Positions 50,588 through 60,089 are shown, numbered from the stretch's first letter. The stretch: 64,000 nucleotides of DNA from Natrinema hispanicum (GCF_004217335.1 NZ_SHMP01000008.1:153816-217815), one strand, 5' to 3'. Notes: a model not told the origin generated them from the sequence alone. A program made the numbers and translations.

Positions 50588-50825
50588 CATCGTCTTCACA
50601 CCGTTTGACTCCGCTAGCGTCACGTCCGCGAAGCCGTCACGTTGCCGACTCACTCATATCGAAATACTTGCCTGAAGAGATGACTTCCTTCAAGATCTCA
50701 ATCCACGGCGAACGAGAGTTCTGAGGGCGCTCGACTGGAACGGCGCGGAATGCGGACGTCACAGAGGGCGGCGTATCTGCCCCCGGTCGTTCACTTGATG
50801 AGCTGCCGTCTCGTCAAACGAAACG

Positions 50826-51278
50826 ATGAGCGAGGCAGATCATATCCAACGATTCGCGATTTCAGCAGAAAGCGAGAGCGAGACGAAGACGGTCGTCGAG
50901 GCGCGGGACTTCGAATTCGTCATTGATGAGCCTACAGCACTCGGCGGCACCAATGACGGCCCCAACCCAGTTGAGTACCTCATCGGCGCGTGGGCTGGCT
51001 GCCTCAACGTCGTCGTCCATACCGTCGGCGAAGAGCGGGGGATCGACCTCGAGAATGTCGAAATCGAGATTCAGGGCGATCTCGACCCGCGGAAATTCCT
51101 CGGTGCGGCCGACGACGTTCGCGCGGGCTATCAGGAACTTGGCGTGACGATCCACGTCGAGTCCGCTGCTGACCAAGAAACCCTGGATGCGCTGAGCGAG
51201 GCGGTCGAGGAGCGCTGCCCCGTTGGCGACAACATCGGGAATCCAACGCCAACGGACGTGACTATTGAAGCAAACTGA
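50826..51278 (+). CDS. OsmC family peroxiredoxin-like protein
   Basis: A 150-residue OsmC/Ohr fold protein. The two catalytic cysteines are Cys59 (Ala-Trp-Ala-Gly-Cys-Leu) and Cys131 (Glu-Arg-Cys-Pro-Val-Gly-Asp-Asn). Gly-Gly-Thr-Asn-Asp-Gly-Pro-Asn-Pro-Val-Glu-Tyr is the typical loop of the YhfA-like OsmC group. Such proteins reduce organic hydroperoxides using a Cys sulfenate/disulfide cycle and act as dimers. The gene is monocistronic. Substrate and reductant are unknown. Confidence 0.85.
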   Translation: MSEADHIQRFAISAESESETKTVVEARDFEFVIDEPTALGGTNDGPNPVEYLIGAWAGCLNVVVHTVGEERGIDLENVEIEIQGDLDPRKFLGAADDVRAGYQELGVTIHVESAADQETLDALSEAVEERCPVGDNIGNPTPTDVTIEAN

Positions 51279-51657
51279 TCGATCGGAGCAGGAGTTTTCC
51301 AGCATCCCCATGCTGCGCGTAGCCTTGGACAGGACGCTGGAGGTCGAGCTGCCCGTTGGACCGATCGCTCGAGACGGTGCCATCTTGGTCTCCGCTCAGC
51401 CCTGCAAGCCACAGCTCGATCGTACTAGACACCTCGCCATACACGAATCTGAATCTGCGAGTGCTTCGAGGAGTCACAAAGTCGGTGATCGGTGGACGCT
51501 GGCGGCACCGTTATGACCAGTGTCGCTCTCCAACTCTCGTTCTTGTTCACGTTCGGTGTTCTCAAATAGTATTACTAATACTATATTGTGAACTTGTAGA
51601 TCTAGATGGTTAATTATAGAGACATAGATATCATATAAAGCGTCATAAGCGTGGTCG
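51279..51657. other. Intergenic region, no gene seen
   Basis: 379 bases. Frames open on both strands up to about 51510 but neither shows recognisable motifs. From 51540 to 51657 the sequence is AT-rich and probably carries the promoter of the following gene. Confidence 0.4.
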
Positions 51658-51672
51658 ATGCCGGCTTACTCG

Positions 51673-52524
51673 ATGTCACGAGATCACACCCGCATTATGG
51701 ACCGTGTATCACGACGGAGCGTCGTCAAAGCGACTGGTACGGCACTCGGTGTCTCGATGGTGAGTAGTACCGGAACAGCGCACGGGAGCCCAAGCCAAGA
51801 TCCGCGAGAGAAACCCCATATAACGGCACACCGCGGGTTCAGAGACGTGTTCCCCCAAAATACGATCGCGGCCATGGAGGGCTCGTCGCGGCTCGGGGCT
51901 GATCGAATCGAGATCGACGTCGAGGCGACGAGCGACGGGGAGATCGTCGTCTTTCACGACGCAGCACTCGATGCCCTCACGGATAAAGACGGGCTCGTCA
52001 GTGAAACCCCATCCGAAACAGTGTTGAAAGCAGACGTACTCGAGTCCGGGGAGACGATCCCAACCCTCGCCGAAACGCTCGATGCAGTCAAGCCGAGCGT
52101 TACGATGAACATCGAATTCAAGGATTCAGGGCCTCTCTCTTGGGATGAGTTTGCCGAGCGCGCGTTGGATATTGCGTCACAGTATCCAGGAGAGTACTAC
52201 GTGTCCTCGTTCGACCCAGATGCGCTTCGAGCCGTTCGAGACGCCGATCCACGCGTGGCCGTGGCCCCGATTTTCGGGGAGAACAAAACCGAGAATTTGG
52301 AGCTTGCTCGTGAACTCGACGCCGAAGCGGTCAATCCATCAACTGGCGTCCTCGACCGCGACCTCGTGGAAACTGTACATGGAGAAGAACGGGACGTGAA
52401 CGTCTGGACGATCGATAGCTGGCGGGAGGCACGAGCCCCGCTCGAGTTGAACGTCGACGGGCTGATTGCAGACGTCCCCAACATGGCGGCCTTCGCGACT
52501 AGTGAGACGCGTCGTGACCGCTAG
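51673..52524 (+). CDS. Tat-exported glycerophosphodiester phosphodiesterase
   Basis: A 283-residue protein with a twin-arginine signal (Val-Ser-Arg-Arg-Ser-Val-Val-Lys-Ala-Thr-Gly) and probable cleavage after Ala-His-Gly near residue 38. The GDPD catalytic set is present: His53-Arg54 (Thr-Ala-His-Arg-Gly), Glu81 and Asp83 (Arg-Ile-Glu-Ile-Asp-Val) as metal ligands, and His95-Asp (Val-Phe-His-Asp-Ala). Asn-Ile-Glu-Phe-Lys and the C-terminal Val-Trp-Thr-Ile-Asp complete the TIM-barrel signature. It hydrolyses glycerophosphodiesters, outside the membrane here, to glycerol-3-phosphate and alcohol. ATG at 51673 was chosen from several in-frame starts. Confidence 0.85.
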   Translation: MSRDHTRIMDRVSRRSVVKATGTALGVSMVSSTGTAHGSPSQDPREKPHITAHRGFRDVFPQNTIAAMEGSSRLGADRIEIDVEATSDGEIVVFHDAALDALTDKDGLVSETPSETVLKADVLESGETIPTLAETLDAVKPSVTMNIEFKDSGPLSWDEFAERALDIASQYPGEYYVSSFDPDALRAVRDADPRVAVAPIFGENKTENLELARELDAEAVNPSTGVLDRDLVETVHGEERDVNVWTIDSWREARAPLELNVDGLIADVPNMAAFATSETRRDR

Positions 52525-52646
52525 AGTGGAGATGCTACCATACTCTGACCGCGAAGTCGTTTAAATCAACGACTGCAAACATCACTCGCGTCTCTTCTCT
52601 GTGACTATTTACGATAGCGAAACAGCGAGATTGAAAATACGGCCGC

Positions 52647-53600
52647 TCAGCGCCCCCATGGTGAGATGGGGCCACCGGTGATAATCGGCTCGTCAGCGAG
52701 ATAGCGATCGTGGACGACACAGGCGCTCGTCGCGAGGATTGCAGCTCCGATCCCGGCGATACCGACAGGGGCGATCACGAGGTTCGTAGCACCAGTGAGA
52801 TAGACTAACGAGAACCAGCCGACCGCGTTGAAAGTCCCGTGAAAGAATGTGGCGGCGAGGACGGATTGCGCCCGCACGGTCAGATAGGTGAACACTGGCG
52901 ACGCGGCGACGGTCCAGACGGACATCGTGATCACGCCGACCACCGGTGCGTCCGGAAAGTTGTGGCCTTGCAGGATTATCGGTGCATGCCAGATACCCCA
53001 GACGACGCCCGTGATACCCGAAACCCGCCAGAATCCCAGCGGCGAGAGTTCTGCCAACAGCAAGCCGCGCCACCCGAGTTCCTCACCCAGCGCTGCGAGG
53101 GCGTTGATCGTTAGCCCCGCAACGAGTCCCTGTACGACGAACAGAACGATCGGTGGAACCGGGGCCTCGTCGAGAACGGCAAGGGACTCTGCAATCTGGT
53201 CCTCCGACAATCCCTGTTCGGCGAGGAACGCGCCGTAGTCCGTGGTGAATTCGACGCTCGGCAGTCCCAGGCCGATTCCAACGGTCACGGCCAAGAGAGC
53301 GATCGGAGCCAGCCACGCGATGGCGATCCAGCGGAGTCGCCCGTGGACTGAACCGGTGTCCCTTCGGATCGGGTCGCCATATCTGAGTTGGACCCCGATG
53401 GCGGCGATTGCAGGTGCCCACATGAAGAATACGACAACGAGTATCGTGCTTGTGATTCCGCCATACTCAATACCGGAAACGTACAGCAGCGCGGCGGCAG
53501 TCCACGAGATACCGAACGCGAGGACGAGAAACGCGCTCACTTTTCGCGTATTCACTGCGGAATCACTCGGTCTCGACTCAGCTATTCCGCGCGAGTTCAT
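52647..53600 (-). CDS. CPBP family intramembrane metalloprotease (Abi domain)
   Basis: A 317-residue membrane protein with about eight helices. The CPBP motifs are present in order: Leu-Gly-Glu-Glu-Leu-Gly-Trp-Arg-Gly (motif 1, Glu-Glu-x-x-x-Arg), Trp-Gly-Ile-Trp-His-Ala-Pro (motif 2, with His) and Phe-Phe-His-Gly-Thr-Phe-Asn (motif 3, with His). The Glu and His residues form the metal centre. Relatives process prenylated proteins (Rce1) or protect bacteriocin producers. In haloarchaea their substrates are unknown. The gene is monocistronic and convergent with the phosphodiesterase gene. Confidence 0.85.
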   Translation of the reverse strand: MNSRGIAESRPSDSAVNTRKVSAFLVLAFGISWTAAALLYVSGIEYGGITSTILVVVFFMWAPAIAAIGVQLRYGDPIRRDTGSVHGRLRWIAIAWLAPIALLAVTVGIGLGLPSVEFTTDYGAFLAEQGLSEDQIAESLAVLDEAPVPPIVLFVVQGLVAGLTINALAALGEELGWRGLLLAELSPLGFWRVSGITGVVWGIWHAPIILQGHNFPDAPVVGVITMSVWTVAASPVFTYLTVRAQSVLAATFFHGTFNAVGWFSLVYLTGATNLVIAPVGIAGIGAAILATSACVVHDRYLADEPIITGGPISPWGR

Positions 53601-54144
53601 GATACACGATGTGTCGTAGACATCCTAAGAGTGTGTTACAGTTACGTGCATATATTATATTCTAGTGAAAAACGACGTAGCTATAGTGACAACTGGAACG
53701 AAAGGCACGCTCATCGCATAGCCGTCGTGCGATCAGGTTGCAGTGACGTTCAGTAGCCAAAGATAAGAGAGTGCACGCACCGTGGAGTCAAACACTGGCT
53801 CGCATCAGAGATGAGTGGACGAGCAATTACGTTTCGAGACGGTGATGCAGGCATGTTCCTGCCACGGAACCTTTTGCGAGTCTTCCTATCTTCCGCATGG
53901 CCCCAACTACCCACAACTCCTGCACTTCATGACCAGACGTGCCGACGGGGCCACTGAACGCGACCCCACCGGGTCGTATTGTTTTATACTACTACCATAG
54001 TTAGGATGGCCCTTGTCCTCGCCGACCGTATTTTACCGCGAATCGTGATTCCATACCCTCCGCCCGAACGGAGGGTCGGGATACGTTCACAGATCTCGGA
54101 CGCAGCACGCAGCAACACCACAGTTGGCAGCCGTCGCGTTCACG
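53601..54144. other. Intergenic region with a hairpin
   Basis: 544 bases with no supported gene. A perfect hairpin, ACCCTCCG-CCCGAA-CGGAGGGT, lies at 54055-54076. Downstream of the second acetone-carboxylase alpha gene it could help end transcription. The AT-rich stretch 53650-53690 upstream of the membrane protease gene may be its promoter. Confidence 0.4.
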
Positions 54145-56652
54145 TTAGTCATCATCAGCCGCTCGTTCCCGGTCACCAAACGTCGATTTCGGACCAGGGA
54201 GGTCCCGAATAGAGCGGTCAGTCCACGTGTATGGGACGTACGGTTCGTCACCAACGTCGAGCCACGTTTTGTGTCCCCGTGTGGGGCTATCCCACATCGG
54301 ACGGAGTCCGGAGTCGAAACGATTGTCGAGTGATTGTTGTGCCTTCTCGCTGAGGTCGAACTCGAATTCGTCCGGTAGCTCCCAGAAATCACGGAAAAAG
54401 GTGGCGAACTGCGTACTCATCCGCATGCTACTCTCGTAGGTCTTTTTTACGTCGTCGATGAGGTCATCCTCGTTGCGAATTCGCTCACGTTCTTGTGCAT
54501 ACCATTCTGAGACCGGCTGTGCCTTCTCGGTTCGCTCTGCGCGCCGCTCTCGACGGCGCTTTTCGGTCGCTTCCGCGTCGAGTTCCCACTCGCCCTGCAC
54601 GGCGGAGTTATGCATTGCTTCGTCGTCGACCTTCTCGACAATGACGCCGTAGGCGTCTTCTGCATGGCGGGGCAGGACGTAGCCATCGTGGATGTCCGCG
54701 AGGACGTCCTCGGGGTCGCGCTCGAGGGGATCACCGAGCCCCGAGCCCCCACGGAGATAGTTCAGATACATGTCGTAGTCGTCGAACTCTTTGGGCGTGC
54801 TGATCCCCTCCGGGCGGCGGGTAATCTCGCCGTCGATCTTGGATTCGAAGTCACCGCTTTCGGGGTCAAGATCGTGCTGTGGGTAGTCGTCTTGGTTCTC
54901 GAAGCGTTCCTCGAGATCCGTGTTTCTAGCGTTGAGGATATACCCTGACGCAGCAGGATAGCCACCGAAGAGGCCGCCGTCGCTGGTCATGTAGCCGTTG
55001 CCCATCTCGTAGAGCAACCATCTGCTGACGTCTTTGACCGTTCGCATGGACTCGAAGCCGGCACCGCCTGCCCGGCGGCCTACACCGCCCGTATTCGGTT
55101 TGACAGACCGTCCAAGGAACGGAAGCGGTTCGACTGTTTCCCACGCTTCGGCGTCACCCATATCTCCTTCCGGGTTCCAGACCGCCGAGGCATGTGGTTC
55201 ACCGTCCTCGACGTAGCGGGCACCGACACCCTCACAGGCCGACTCGAAGGAGTTGACGGCATGCAGTTTGTCGAACTGGTCGATACCACCACCCTGCAGC
55301 CAGTTCGACGTGTTTGCGTTTCCGGCGTTGATTTCTTCCCAGAAGCCGCGGGCGAAGTACCCTCGTGAGAGGTGTTGCCAGAGCGGTGCCCACGCCGACA
55401 CGAGGAAGTGCCAGGCGTAGGCGTGGGCTGTCTCCGTGTTCTGGGTGTTGGCCCACGAGCCAACCGGCAGGTGGAAATCACAGGCGTAGTAAGCGCCGTC
55501 ATTGACCAGTTCGTTTGGAATGACCGTCTGAGTGAGCATCACCCAGATGCCGCCCTGTATCGCAGCCGGCGTACAATTGAATGGGTGCCAGCCCCACTTG
55601 TTCGCGCCCTCGAAGGAGACCTGAAACGTCCCGTCTTCTCGGACGTGGAGTTCCGACGGAGCGTGCATGATATGATTTTCTTGGGCATACTCGCGAGTGA
55701 CGTTTTCCTGACCCTCGTAGAGGGCGTCGACGAACGAAGCACCGCGATAGGTGCCGGGAAGCATCGTTTTCTTAATCCGGTTTCGGAAGCCTCGACGACC
55801 GTCCTCGACGGCTTCACGGGAGAGTTGCTTGAACGTCTCGACCCCGTGTTCGGCTATCATCTCCTTGACCGAATGGCGAATCATCAGACAGCCAGTCATC
55901 CGCGTCCGCTCGTCGAGTTTGAGGAAATCCGGTGTCCGTGTCTTGGCAGGGTATTCCTTCTTCCAGGAGTTGTAGAGTTCGAAGTTTTCGCCGATCTTGC
56001 GGGCCGTGTAGTAGGCACCGTCGCCAAAGCGCGACGCCTGCGAGACGTTCATACTTCCTGGGCCGATCGCACCGGTATCGATGACGTGATTGACGCCGCC
56101 GACCCAGGCGATGAGTTCTCCCGCGTGGAAGATGGGAATAATTGTCATGAGGTCACACGGATGCACGTCGCCAACGTGGGGATCGTTGTTGACAAAGATG
56201 TCACCCGGCTCGATACCGGGGCTCTCCTCGTAGTCGTGGTTGATCATGAACTTGATCGCCTCGCTCATCGTGTGGACGTGGACGATGATCCCCGTCGAGA
56301 CGGCGATCGAATCCCCTTCAGGAGTAAAGAGGCCGTAGCACAGCTCACCCTCCTGCTCGACGATCGGCGTCGCAGACACCTCCTTCGACGTCTCACGTGC
56401 CGTCACGAGGTCGCCACGAAGCCGCGCGTACAGCTGTTCGTATCGGATCGGATCCTCGTTTTTCAACGTGAGCTCCGACAGGCCACAGTAGTGACCCGTC
56501 GCTTCCGTTTTGTCCTCGAGTTCGGCCAACTGCTCGCGGAGCGTTCGGCCGTTCCAGCCGATCCCTTCGCCGCGTTTTCGCTTTTCCCAAACCGTTTCTT
56601 TTTCACGCTGTGCTTCAGTACGCCGTTCGTCGGTTCGATCGGATGGACTCAT
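54145..56652 (-). CDS. Acetone carboxylase alpha-like subunit (hydantoinase B family), second copy
   Basis: An 835-residue hydantoinase B/oxoprolinase-family protein, strongly similar throughout to the alpha subunit at 60622-63144. The metal-site segment reads Asn-Asn-Asp-Pro-His-Val-Gly-Asp-Val-His-Pro-Cys-Asp, where the other copy has Thr and Ala in place of Pro. Leu-Met-Ile-Arg and the long C-terminal helical extension are shared. It follows a regulator and a Usp-like gene on the same strand and has no own beta or gamma gene. It may swap into the same complex with altered specificity, or act on a different ketone. Its N- and C-terminal tails diverge most. Confidence 0.85.
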   Translation of the reverse strand: MSPSDRTDERRTEAQREKETVWEKRKRGEGIGWNGRTLREQLAELEDKTEATGHYCGLSELTLKNEDPIRYEQLYARLRGDLVTARETSKEVSATPIVEQEGELCYGLFTPEGDSIAVSTGIIVHVHTMSEAIKFMINHDYEESPGIEPGDIFVNNDPHVGDVHPCDLMTIIPIFHAGELIAWVGGVNHVIDTGAIGPGSMNVSQASRFGDGAYYTARKIGENFELYNSWKKEYPAKTRTPDFLKLDERTRMTGCLMIRHSVKEMIAEHGVETFKQLSREAVEDGRRGFRNRIKKTMLPGTYRGASFVDALYEGQENVTREYAQENHIMHAPSELHVREDGTFQVSFEGANKWGWHPFNCTPAAIQGGIWVMLTQTVIPNELVNDGAYYACDFHLPVGSWANTQNTETAHAYAWHFLVSAWAPLWQHLSRGYFARGFWEEINAGNANTSNWLQGGGIDQFDKLHAVNSFESACEGVGARYVEDGEPHASAVWNPEGDMGDAEAWETVEPLPFLGRSVKPNTGGVGRRAGGAGFESMRTVKDVSRWLLYEMGNGYMTSDGGLFGGYPAASGYILNARNTDLEERFENQDDYPQHDLDPESGDFESKIDGEITRRPEGISTPKEFDDYDMYLNYLRGGSGLGDPLERDPEDVLADIHDGYVLPRHAEDAYGVIVEKVDDEAMHNSAVQGEWELDAEATEKRRRERRAERTEKAQPVSEWYAQERERIRNEDDLIDDVKKTYESSMRMSTQFATFFRDFWELPDEFEFDLSEKAQQSLDNRFDSGLRPMWDSPTRGHKTWLDVGDEPYVPYTWTDRSIRDLPGPKSTFGDRERAADDD

Positions 56653-56727
56653 GAATCGCTATGTGATGTGGAGGTTCGACAGACGGGTGTTCGGAAGGCA
56701 ACTCGGATTCGCGGCGGTCTCGTACAG

Positions 56728-57126
56728 TCAGTCACCATACTCGAGTTCCTCCAGAATGATCGCGTGTTCGCCGACGATGAAATCGCCCGAGATGTCGTTG
56801 TGGAGCAAAATCGATTGCGTCAGATCGTCGATCCGCGCCTTGCCAGTCAGCGTTCGGTCGGAGATGCCGATACAGATTCGATTCGCGTCGAATTCGGTCG
56901 CGAACTCGACGAGCGTGGATACGTCGTATCCTTCAGGAAGCGGGGTGATCGTATAGTCTACCCCATAGTTGATCATGGGGTTTACTTCCTGAATGAGTGG
57001 ACCGAGACACTGTACAGTCGGCAGTCTGAGAAAGTAAACTCGTTCACCGTCATCGACGACCGATCCGAGGATCTCTCGGACGGATGCGTGATGGTCAACC
57101 GACTTGATGATGATGATCGTCGTCAT
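56728..57126 (-). CDS. UspA-like small protein (132 aa)
   Basis: A 132-residue alpha/beta protein. It begins Thr-Thr-Ile-Ile-Ile-Ile-Lys-Ser-Val-Asp-His-His and later reads Val-Glu-Phe-Ala-Thr-Glu-Phe-Asp-Ala-Asn-Arg-Ile-Cys-Ile-Gly, the pattern of a universal stress protein. The usual Gly-x-x-Gly ATP loop is replaced by Leu-Thr-Gly-Lys-Ala, so nucleotide binding is doubtful. ATG at 57126 overlaps the regulator stop (ATGA). It lies between a regulator and an acetone-carboxylase alpha paralogue, suggesting it modulates that system. Weak but consistent family match. Confidence 0.5.
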   Translation of the reverse strand: MTTIIIIKSVDHHASVREILGSVVDDGERVYFLRLPTVQCLGPLIQEVNPMINYGVDYTITPLPEGYDVSTLVEFATEFDANRICIGISDRTLTGKARIDDLTQSILLHNDISGDFIVGEHAIILEELEYGD

Positions 57127-57803
57127 TCTTGGGGACCAAAGAGCAGTGCACAGAAGTTGTGCTCAACGCGGCGAAGGCGCGCAGAAAGTGTCGATCGACT
57201 GATGTCTAATTCGCTCGCGATCTCCTCAGCTGTCACCTCCTGTGGGACCTTGAAATAACCCATCTGGTAAGCCGTCTCCAGTACCTCCAACTGTTCTTCC
57301 GACAACTTCCCGGTCATGCTCTGCTTGATTTTGTTGCCCCCGAGCGGAAAGCCGATGTTCTCAGTCTGGGTCGTGCCGAGCAACTCGAGCGACCCGTGTT
57401 CCGTTTCGATCGCGTCGGCGACCTCCTTGAGATGGTTCCAATCGCGAACGGACGCCATCACCTCGAGATGAGCGTTCTTTCCGACGATTCGGTGTGGGAT
57501 CGCCTGGGTTTCGGTCAACAGCGACAGAACGGAGGCGTCGGAGAGGTGTGCCATCACACCGAAGTAGTAGATATGATGGTTCAGTTCCGCTTGCGTGACG
57601 TCGACCACCTCTATGTTTGACAATTCATCCGACAATCGGCCTACTGTGATTTCAGAATCAAATTGAACTGATAAGAAAAGAAATACCTTATCCCCCGAGA
57701 CCGGTAGCGCATTGTCGATTTCGACGCTCACGACTGGCTCGTCGATATCGAACAGGTGTGACGAGATCCCCGCCAATTCGATCTGGAATTCGATTCGAAG
57801 CAT
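57123..57803 (-). CDS. Bacterio-opsin-activator-type HTH regulator
   Basis: A 226-residue regulator. The N-terminal roughly 150 residues form a ligand-binding-like domain seen in many haloarchaeal Bat relatives. The C-terminus (about 168-220: Leu-Ser-Glu-Glu-Gln-Leu-Glu-Val-Leu-Glu-Thr-Ala-Tyr-Gln-Met-Gly-Tyr-Phe) is the HTH_10 domain, with Thr-Ala-Glu-Glu-Ile-Ala-Ser-Glu-Leu-Asp-Ile-Ser as recognition region. It heads the unit that ends with the orphan acetone-carboxylase alpha gene and lies downstream of the main carboxylase operon, so it probably controls one or both in response to ketone or catabolite. Start codon follows an AT-rich leader. Confidence 0.85.
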   Translation of the reverse strand: MLRIEFQIELAGISSHLFDIDEPVVSVEIDNALPVSGDKVFLFLSVQFDSEITVGRLSDELSNIEVVDVTQAELNHHIYYFGVMAHLSDASVLSLLTETQAIPHRIVGKNAHLEVMASVRDWNHLKEVADAIETEHGSLELLGTTQTENIGFPLGGNKIKQSMTGKLSEEQLEVLETAYQMGYFKVPQEVTAEEIASELDISRSTLSARLRRVEHNFCALLFGPQE

Positions 57804-58032
57804 CCCTTTATCGTATTCTCTCGCCGTCTCTCGCCTCGAAAGCAGTTATTCGCATTCCCCCTAGCGACGGACCGTCACGAATCCATGCAGGCATTGATTA
57901 GCGTTTGCTGAGAATTGTCAATTAGTATATCAGTACGACCTTCAACAGGGATGGTATTGTTGGCAATTGCCACGGCTGTGGGTGCCATATGTGGGCCTCT
58001 CATAAAAACCCATACCATTTCAACAATTCCAA
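57804..58032. promoter_or_regulatory. Upstream region of the regulator gene with palindromes
   Basis: A 229-base spacer. TGGCAATTGCCA at 57961-57972 is a perfect 12-base palindrome. AATTGTCAATT at 57913-57923 is a shorter imperfect one with ATTAGTATAT next to it. Both could be operator or promoter elements of the Bat-type regulator gene. No gene seen. Confidence 0.4.
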
Positions 58033-58455
58033 TCAGCGTATTGTCAAGTCTCCTTCACGCTCGACGAGTTCTACCCGAACCCCATTGGCAGCTCGCCGCT
58101 CGAGAAACGCGACGGACGCGTCGCCGGCACCCTGACGCGGCGTTTCGTCTGCGAGGGCCACGCCAGCACGCTGGAGTTCTCCGAGTCGTTGTTCGATATC
58201 GTCGACACGAAAGGCGATATGATGTAGCATCGCCGTCTGGTCTGCCCCCTCGAGAGCGGCTGCGAGGGCAGTGGTCGGGTCGACCGGTTCGACGAGTTCG
58301 ACCAGACTCTCGCCGACCCGGATGAAAGCGATCGCAACGCCGAACGATGGCACCCGTTCGATAGCTCCGACCTCGAGACCAAGCTGTTCGAACAGCGTTC
58401 GGTTCCGTTCGATGTCGTCGACGAGGATGCCGAGGTGATCGATCTTGGAAACCAT
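58033..58455 (-). CDS. VOC-fold protein, methylmalonyl-CoA epimerase-like
   Basis: A 140-residue glyoxalase/VOC-fold protein with two beta-alpha-beta-beta-beta units. Possible metal ligands: His7 (Asp-His-Leu-Gly-Ile-Leu-Val), Glu in Val-Glu-Leu-Val-Glu near residue 55, His in His-His-Ile-Ala-Phe-Arg-Val and Glu in Val-Glu-Leu-Val-Glu near the C-terminus. That arrangement matches methylmalonyl-CoA epimerase. Its place at the end of the acetone-carboxylase operon, 2 bases after a CoA ligase, suggests it acts on a CoA-ester intermediate, but the reaction is not determined. Confidence 0.75.
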   Translation of the reverse strand: MVSKIDHLGILVDDIERNRTLFEQLGLEVGAIERVPSFGVAIAFIRVGESLVELVEPVDPTTALAAALEGADQTAMLHHIAFRVDDIEQRLGELQRAGVALADETPRQGAGDASVAFLERRAANGVRVELVEREGDLTIR

Positions 58456-58457
58456 CG

Positions 58458-60035
58458 TTAGCTGATCTCCCGTGATTGGTCGTCCCAGTAGGGCTCGCGG
58501 AGTCGTTTCTTGTCGAGTTTGCCGTACGGCGTCGTCGGAAGCTCGTCGACGACGTCGAACGATTTCGGGCGTTCGTAGTCGGCGAGCCGATCGGCACAGA
58601 ACGACTCGAGATCGGCCCGGTCGATCGTGGTGTCAGCCGGGACGATGACGGCTTTGACCGCCTCGCCCCACTCGTCGTCCGGGACGCCGATGACGGCGAC
58701 GTTCGCAACATCCTTGTGTTGCTGGATGACGTCCTCGACGGTGACCGAGTAGACGTTCATCCCACCGCTGATGATGACGTCGGAGTCGCGGTCGACGATA
58801 TAGACGTAGCCCTCCTCGTCTCGCTTGCCAATGTCGCCGGTGTGTATCCAGCCGTCCTCGATCGTCTCGGCGGTCTTCTCTGGCAGTTCGTAGTAGCCCT
58901 CCATGGAGTAGGCTCCACGGGCGAGGATCTCTCCCGGCTGACCAGGTGGGACTTCCTCGCCGTCCTCGTCGACGATTTTCACCTCGCACATCGCGGTCGG
59001 GAGCCCACACGAGGAGAGCCGTCGTTCGTCGTCGGGGTCGTGTGCTGCCTTCGGCAGGACGGTGATGAGGTCCGGCGTCTCGTACTGGCCGTATAGTTGC
59101 ACGAAGACGTCGCCGAGTTCGTCGAGCCCCTCGCGTAGCCGCGCCGGTTTCATCGGGGCCGCCCCGTAGACGAGCGTCTCGAGCGACGCGGTGTCGTACT
59201 CGCGGTCTACGAGCACGTCGAGGACGCGGTAGATCATCGTCGGAACCATGAACGTCCACGAGATGGCCTCCCGTTCGATCGTATCGAGGGCCTGTTCGGC
59301 GTCGAATCCCTGCGTGATGACGTGAGAGCTCCCCTGTGTCAAGCCACCAGCCATGATGAGGCCAGCCGAGTGGGGCAGCGGCGTCATCAACAGGAGGTCG
59401 TCTCGCGGCTGGATGTCGAGTTCGATCGCGTGTGCCAGCGCGTTCAACGCGAGGTTCTCCTGGGTGTGTTTCACCCCCTTTGGATCGCCTGTCGTTCCAC
59501 CCGTGTGAAAGACCCCGGCCAAGGTGTCCGTCGACACGTCGACATCCGGCGGTTCCGGGGCCGCCGTCTCGAGGAGGTCCTCGAGTTGTGCGACGTGATG
59601 GTCGTCTCCAATGGCAGGCAAGGCCGCGGTGTCGATGGTGACGATCAGGTCCAGCGACGGCACGTTCGGGGCGACTGTTTGGATCGTCTCGCTGAACGCC
59701 GGGCCGACGATGACGGCGCTGGCGTCGCTGTTGTCGAGCATGTACTCGATGTCGTCGGCCGACAGCATGTCGTTTAGCGGTACCTTCGCGAGCCCTGCGC
59801 GAGCGAGTGCGATATCCGCGATGGGGTACTCGAGGCGATTCGAGAGCAAGAGCCCGACCCGGTCCTCCGGTTCGAGGCCGAGATCGACGAGCGCGTTGGC
59901 AAGCCGCGCCGAACGGTCGTCGAGGGCCCCATAGGTAAGCGTCTCACCCCCGAACGAGATGGCCGGTGCCGTCTCGTACCGCTTGAGTACCGAGTCATAG
60001 AGCTGTGTGAGCGTTGGTGTGCTTTTATCTAGCAT
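58458..60035 (-). CDS. AMP-forming acyl-CoA ligase of the carboxylase operon (acetoacetate candidate)
   Basis: A 525-residue ANL-superfamily ligase. His-Thr-Gly-Gly-Thr-Thr-Gly-Asp-Pro-Lys-Gly replaces the usual Thr-Ser-Gly-Thr-Thr-Gly motif near residue 175. Tyr-Gly-Gln-Tyr-Glu-Thr-Pro and Gly-Trp-Ile-His-Thr-Gly-Asp-Ile are present, as is the C-terminal Lys in Pro-Thr-Thr-Pro-Tyr-Gly-Lys-Leu-Asp. Acetone carboxylase forms acetoacetate, which must become acetoacetyl-CoA; this ligase is the natural candidate. It lies 54 bases downstream of the gamma subunit gene. Substrate is inferred from context. Confidence 0.8.
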   Translation of the reverse strand: MLDKSTPTLTQLYDSVLKRYETAPAISFGGETLTYGALDDRSARLANALVDLGLEPEDRVGLLLSNRLEYPIADIALARAGLAKVPLNDMLSADDIEYMLDNSDASAVIVGPAFSETIQTVAPNVPSLDLIVTIDTAALPAIGDDHHVAQLEDLLETAAPEPPDVDVSTDTLAGVFHTGGTTGDPKGVKHTQENLALNALAHAIELDIQPRDDLLLMTPLPHSAGLIMAGGLTQGSSHVITQGFDAEQALDTIEREAISWTFMVPTMIYRVLDVLVDREYDTASLETLVYGAAPMKPARLREGLDELGDVFVQLYGQYETPDLITVLPKAAHDPDDERRLSSCGLPTAMCEVKIVDEDGEEVPPGQPGEILARGAYSMEGYYELPEKTAETIEDGWIHTGDIGKRDEEGYVYIVDRDSDVIISGGMNVYSVTVEDVIQQHKDVANVAVIGVPDDEWGEAVKAVIVPADTTIDRADLESFCADRLADYERPKSFDVVDELPTTPYGKLDKKRLREPYWDDQSREIS

Positions 60036-60089
60036 AATCTGTCACGTGATGATCGGATCGCACAGAACGGAAAGGAATCGCTCAGAAGG

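Noticed and set aside
51265..51516. An 83-residue plus-strand frame after osmC
   Set aside because: It overlaps the osmC end, has no motif and weak codon support; frames on both strands look equally open.
53815..54000. A Cys-containing 61-residue plus-strand frame
   Set aside because: No knuckle spacing, no promoter context and no family match; treated as chance.
55372..57258. A 628-residue plus-strand open frame
   Set aside because: Antisense of the second alpha gene and the Usp-like gene, with no recognisable domain.
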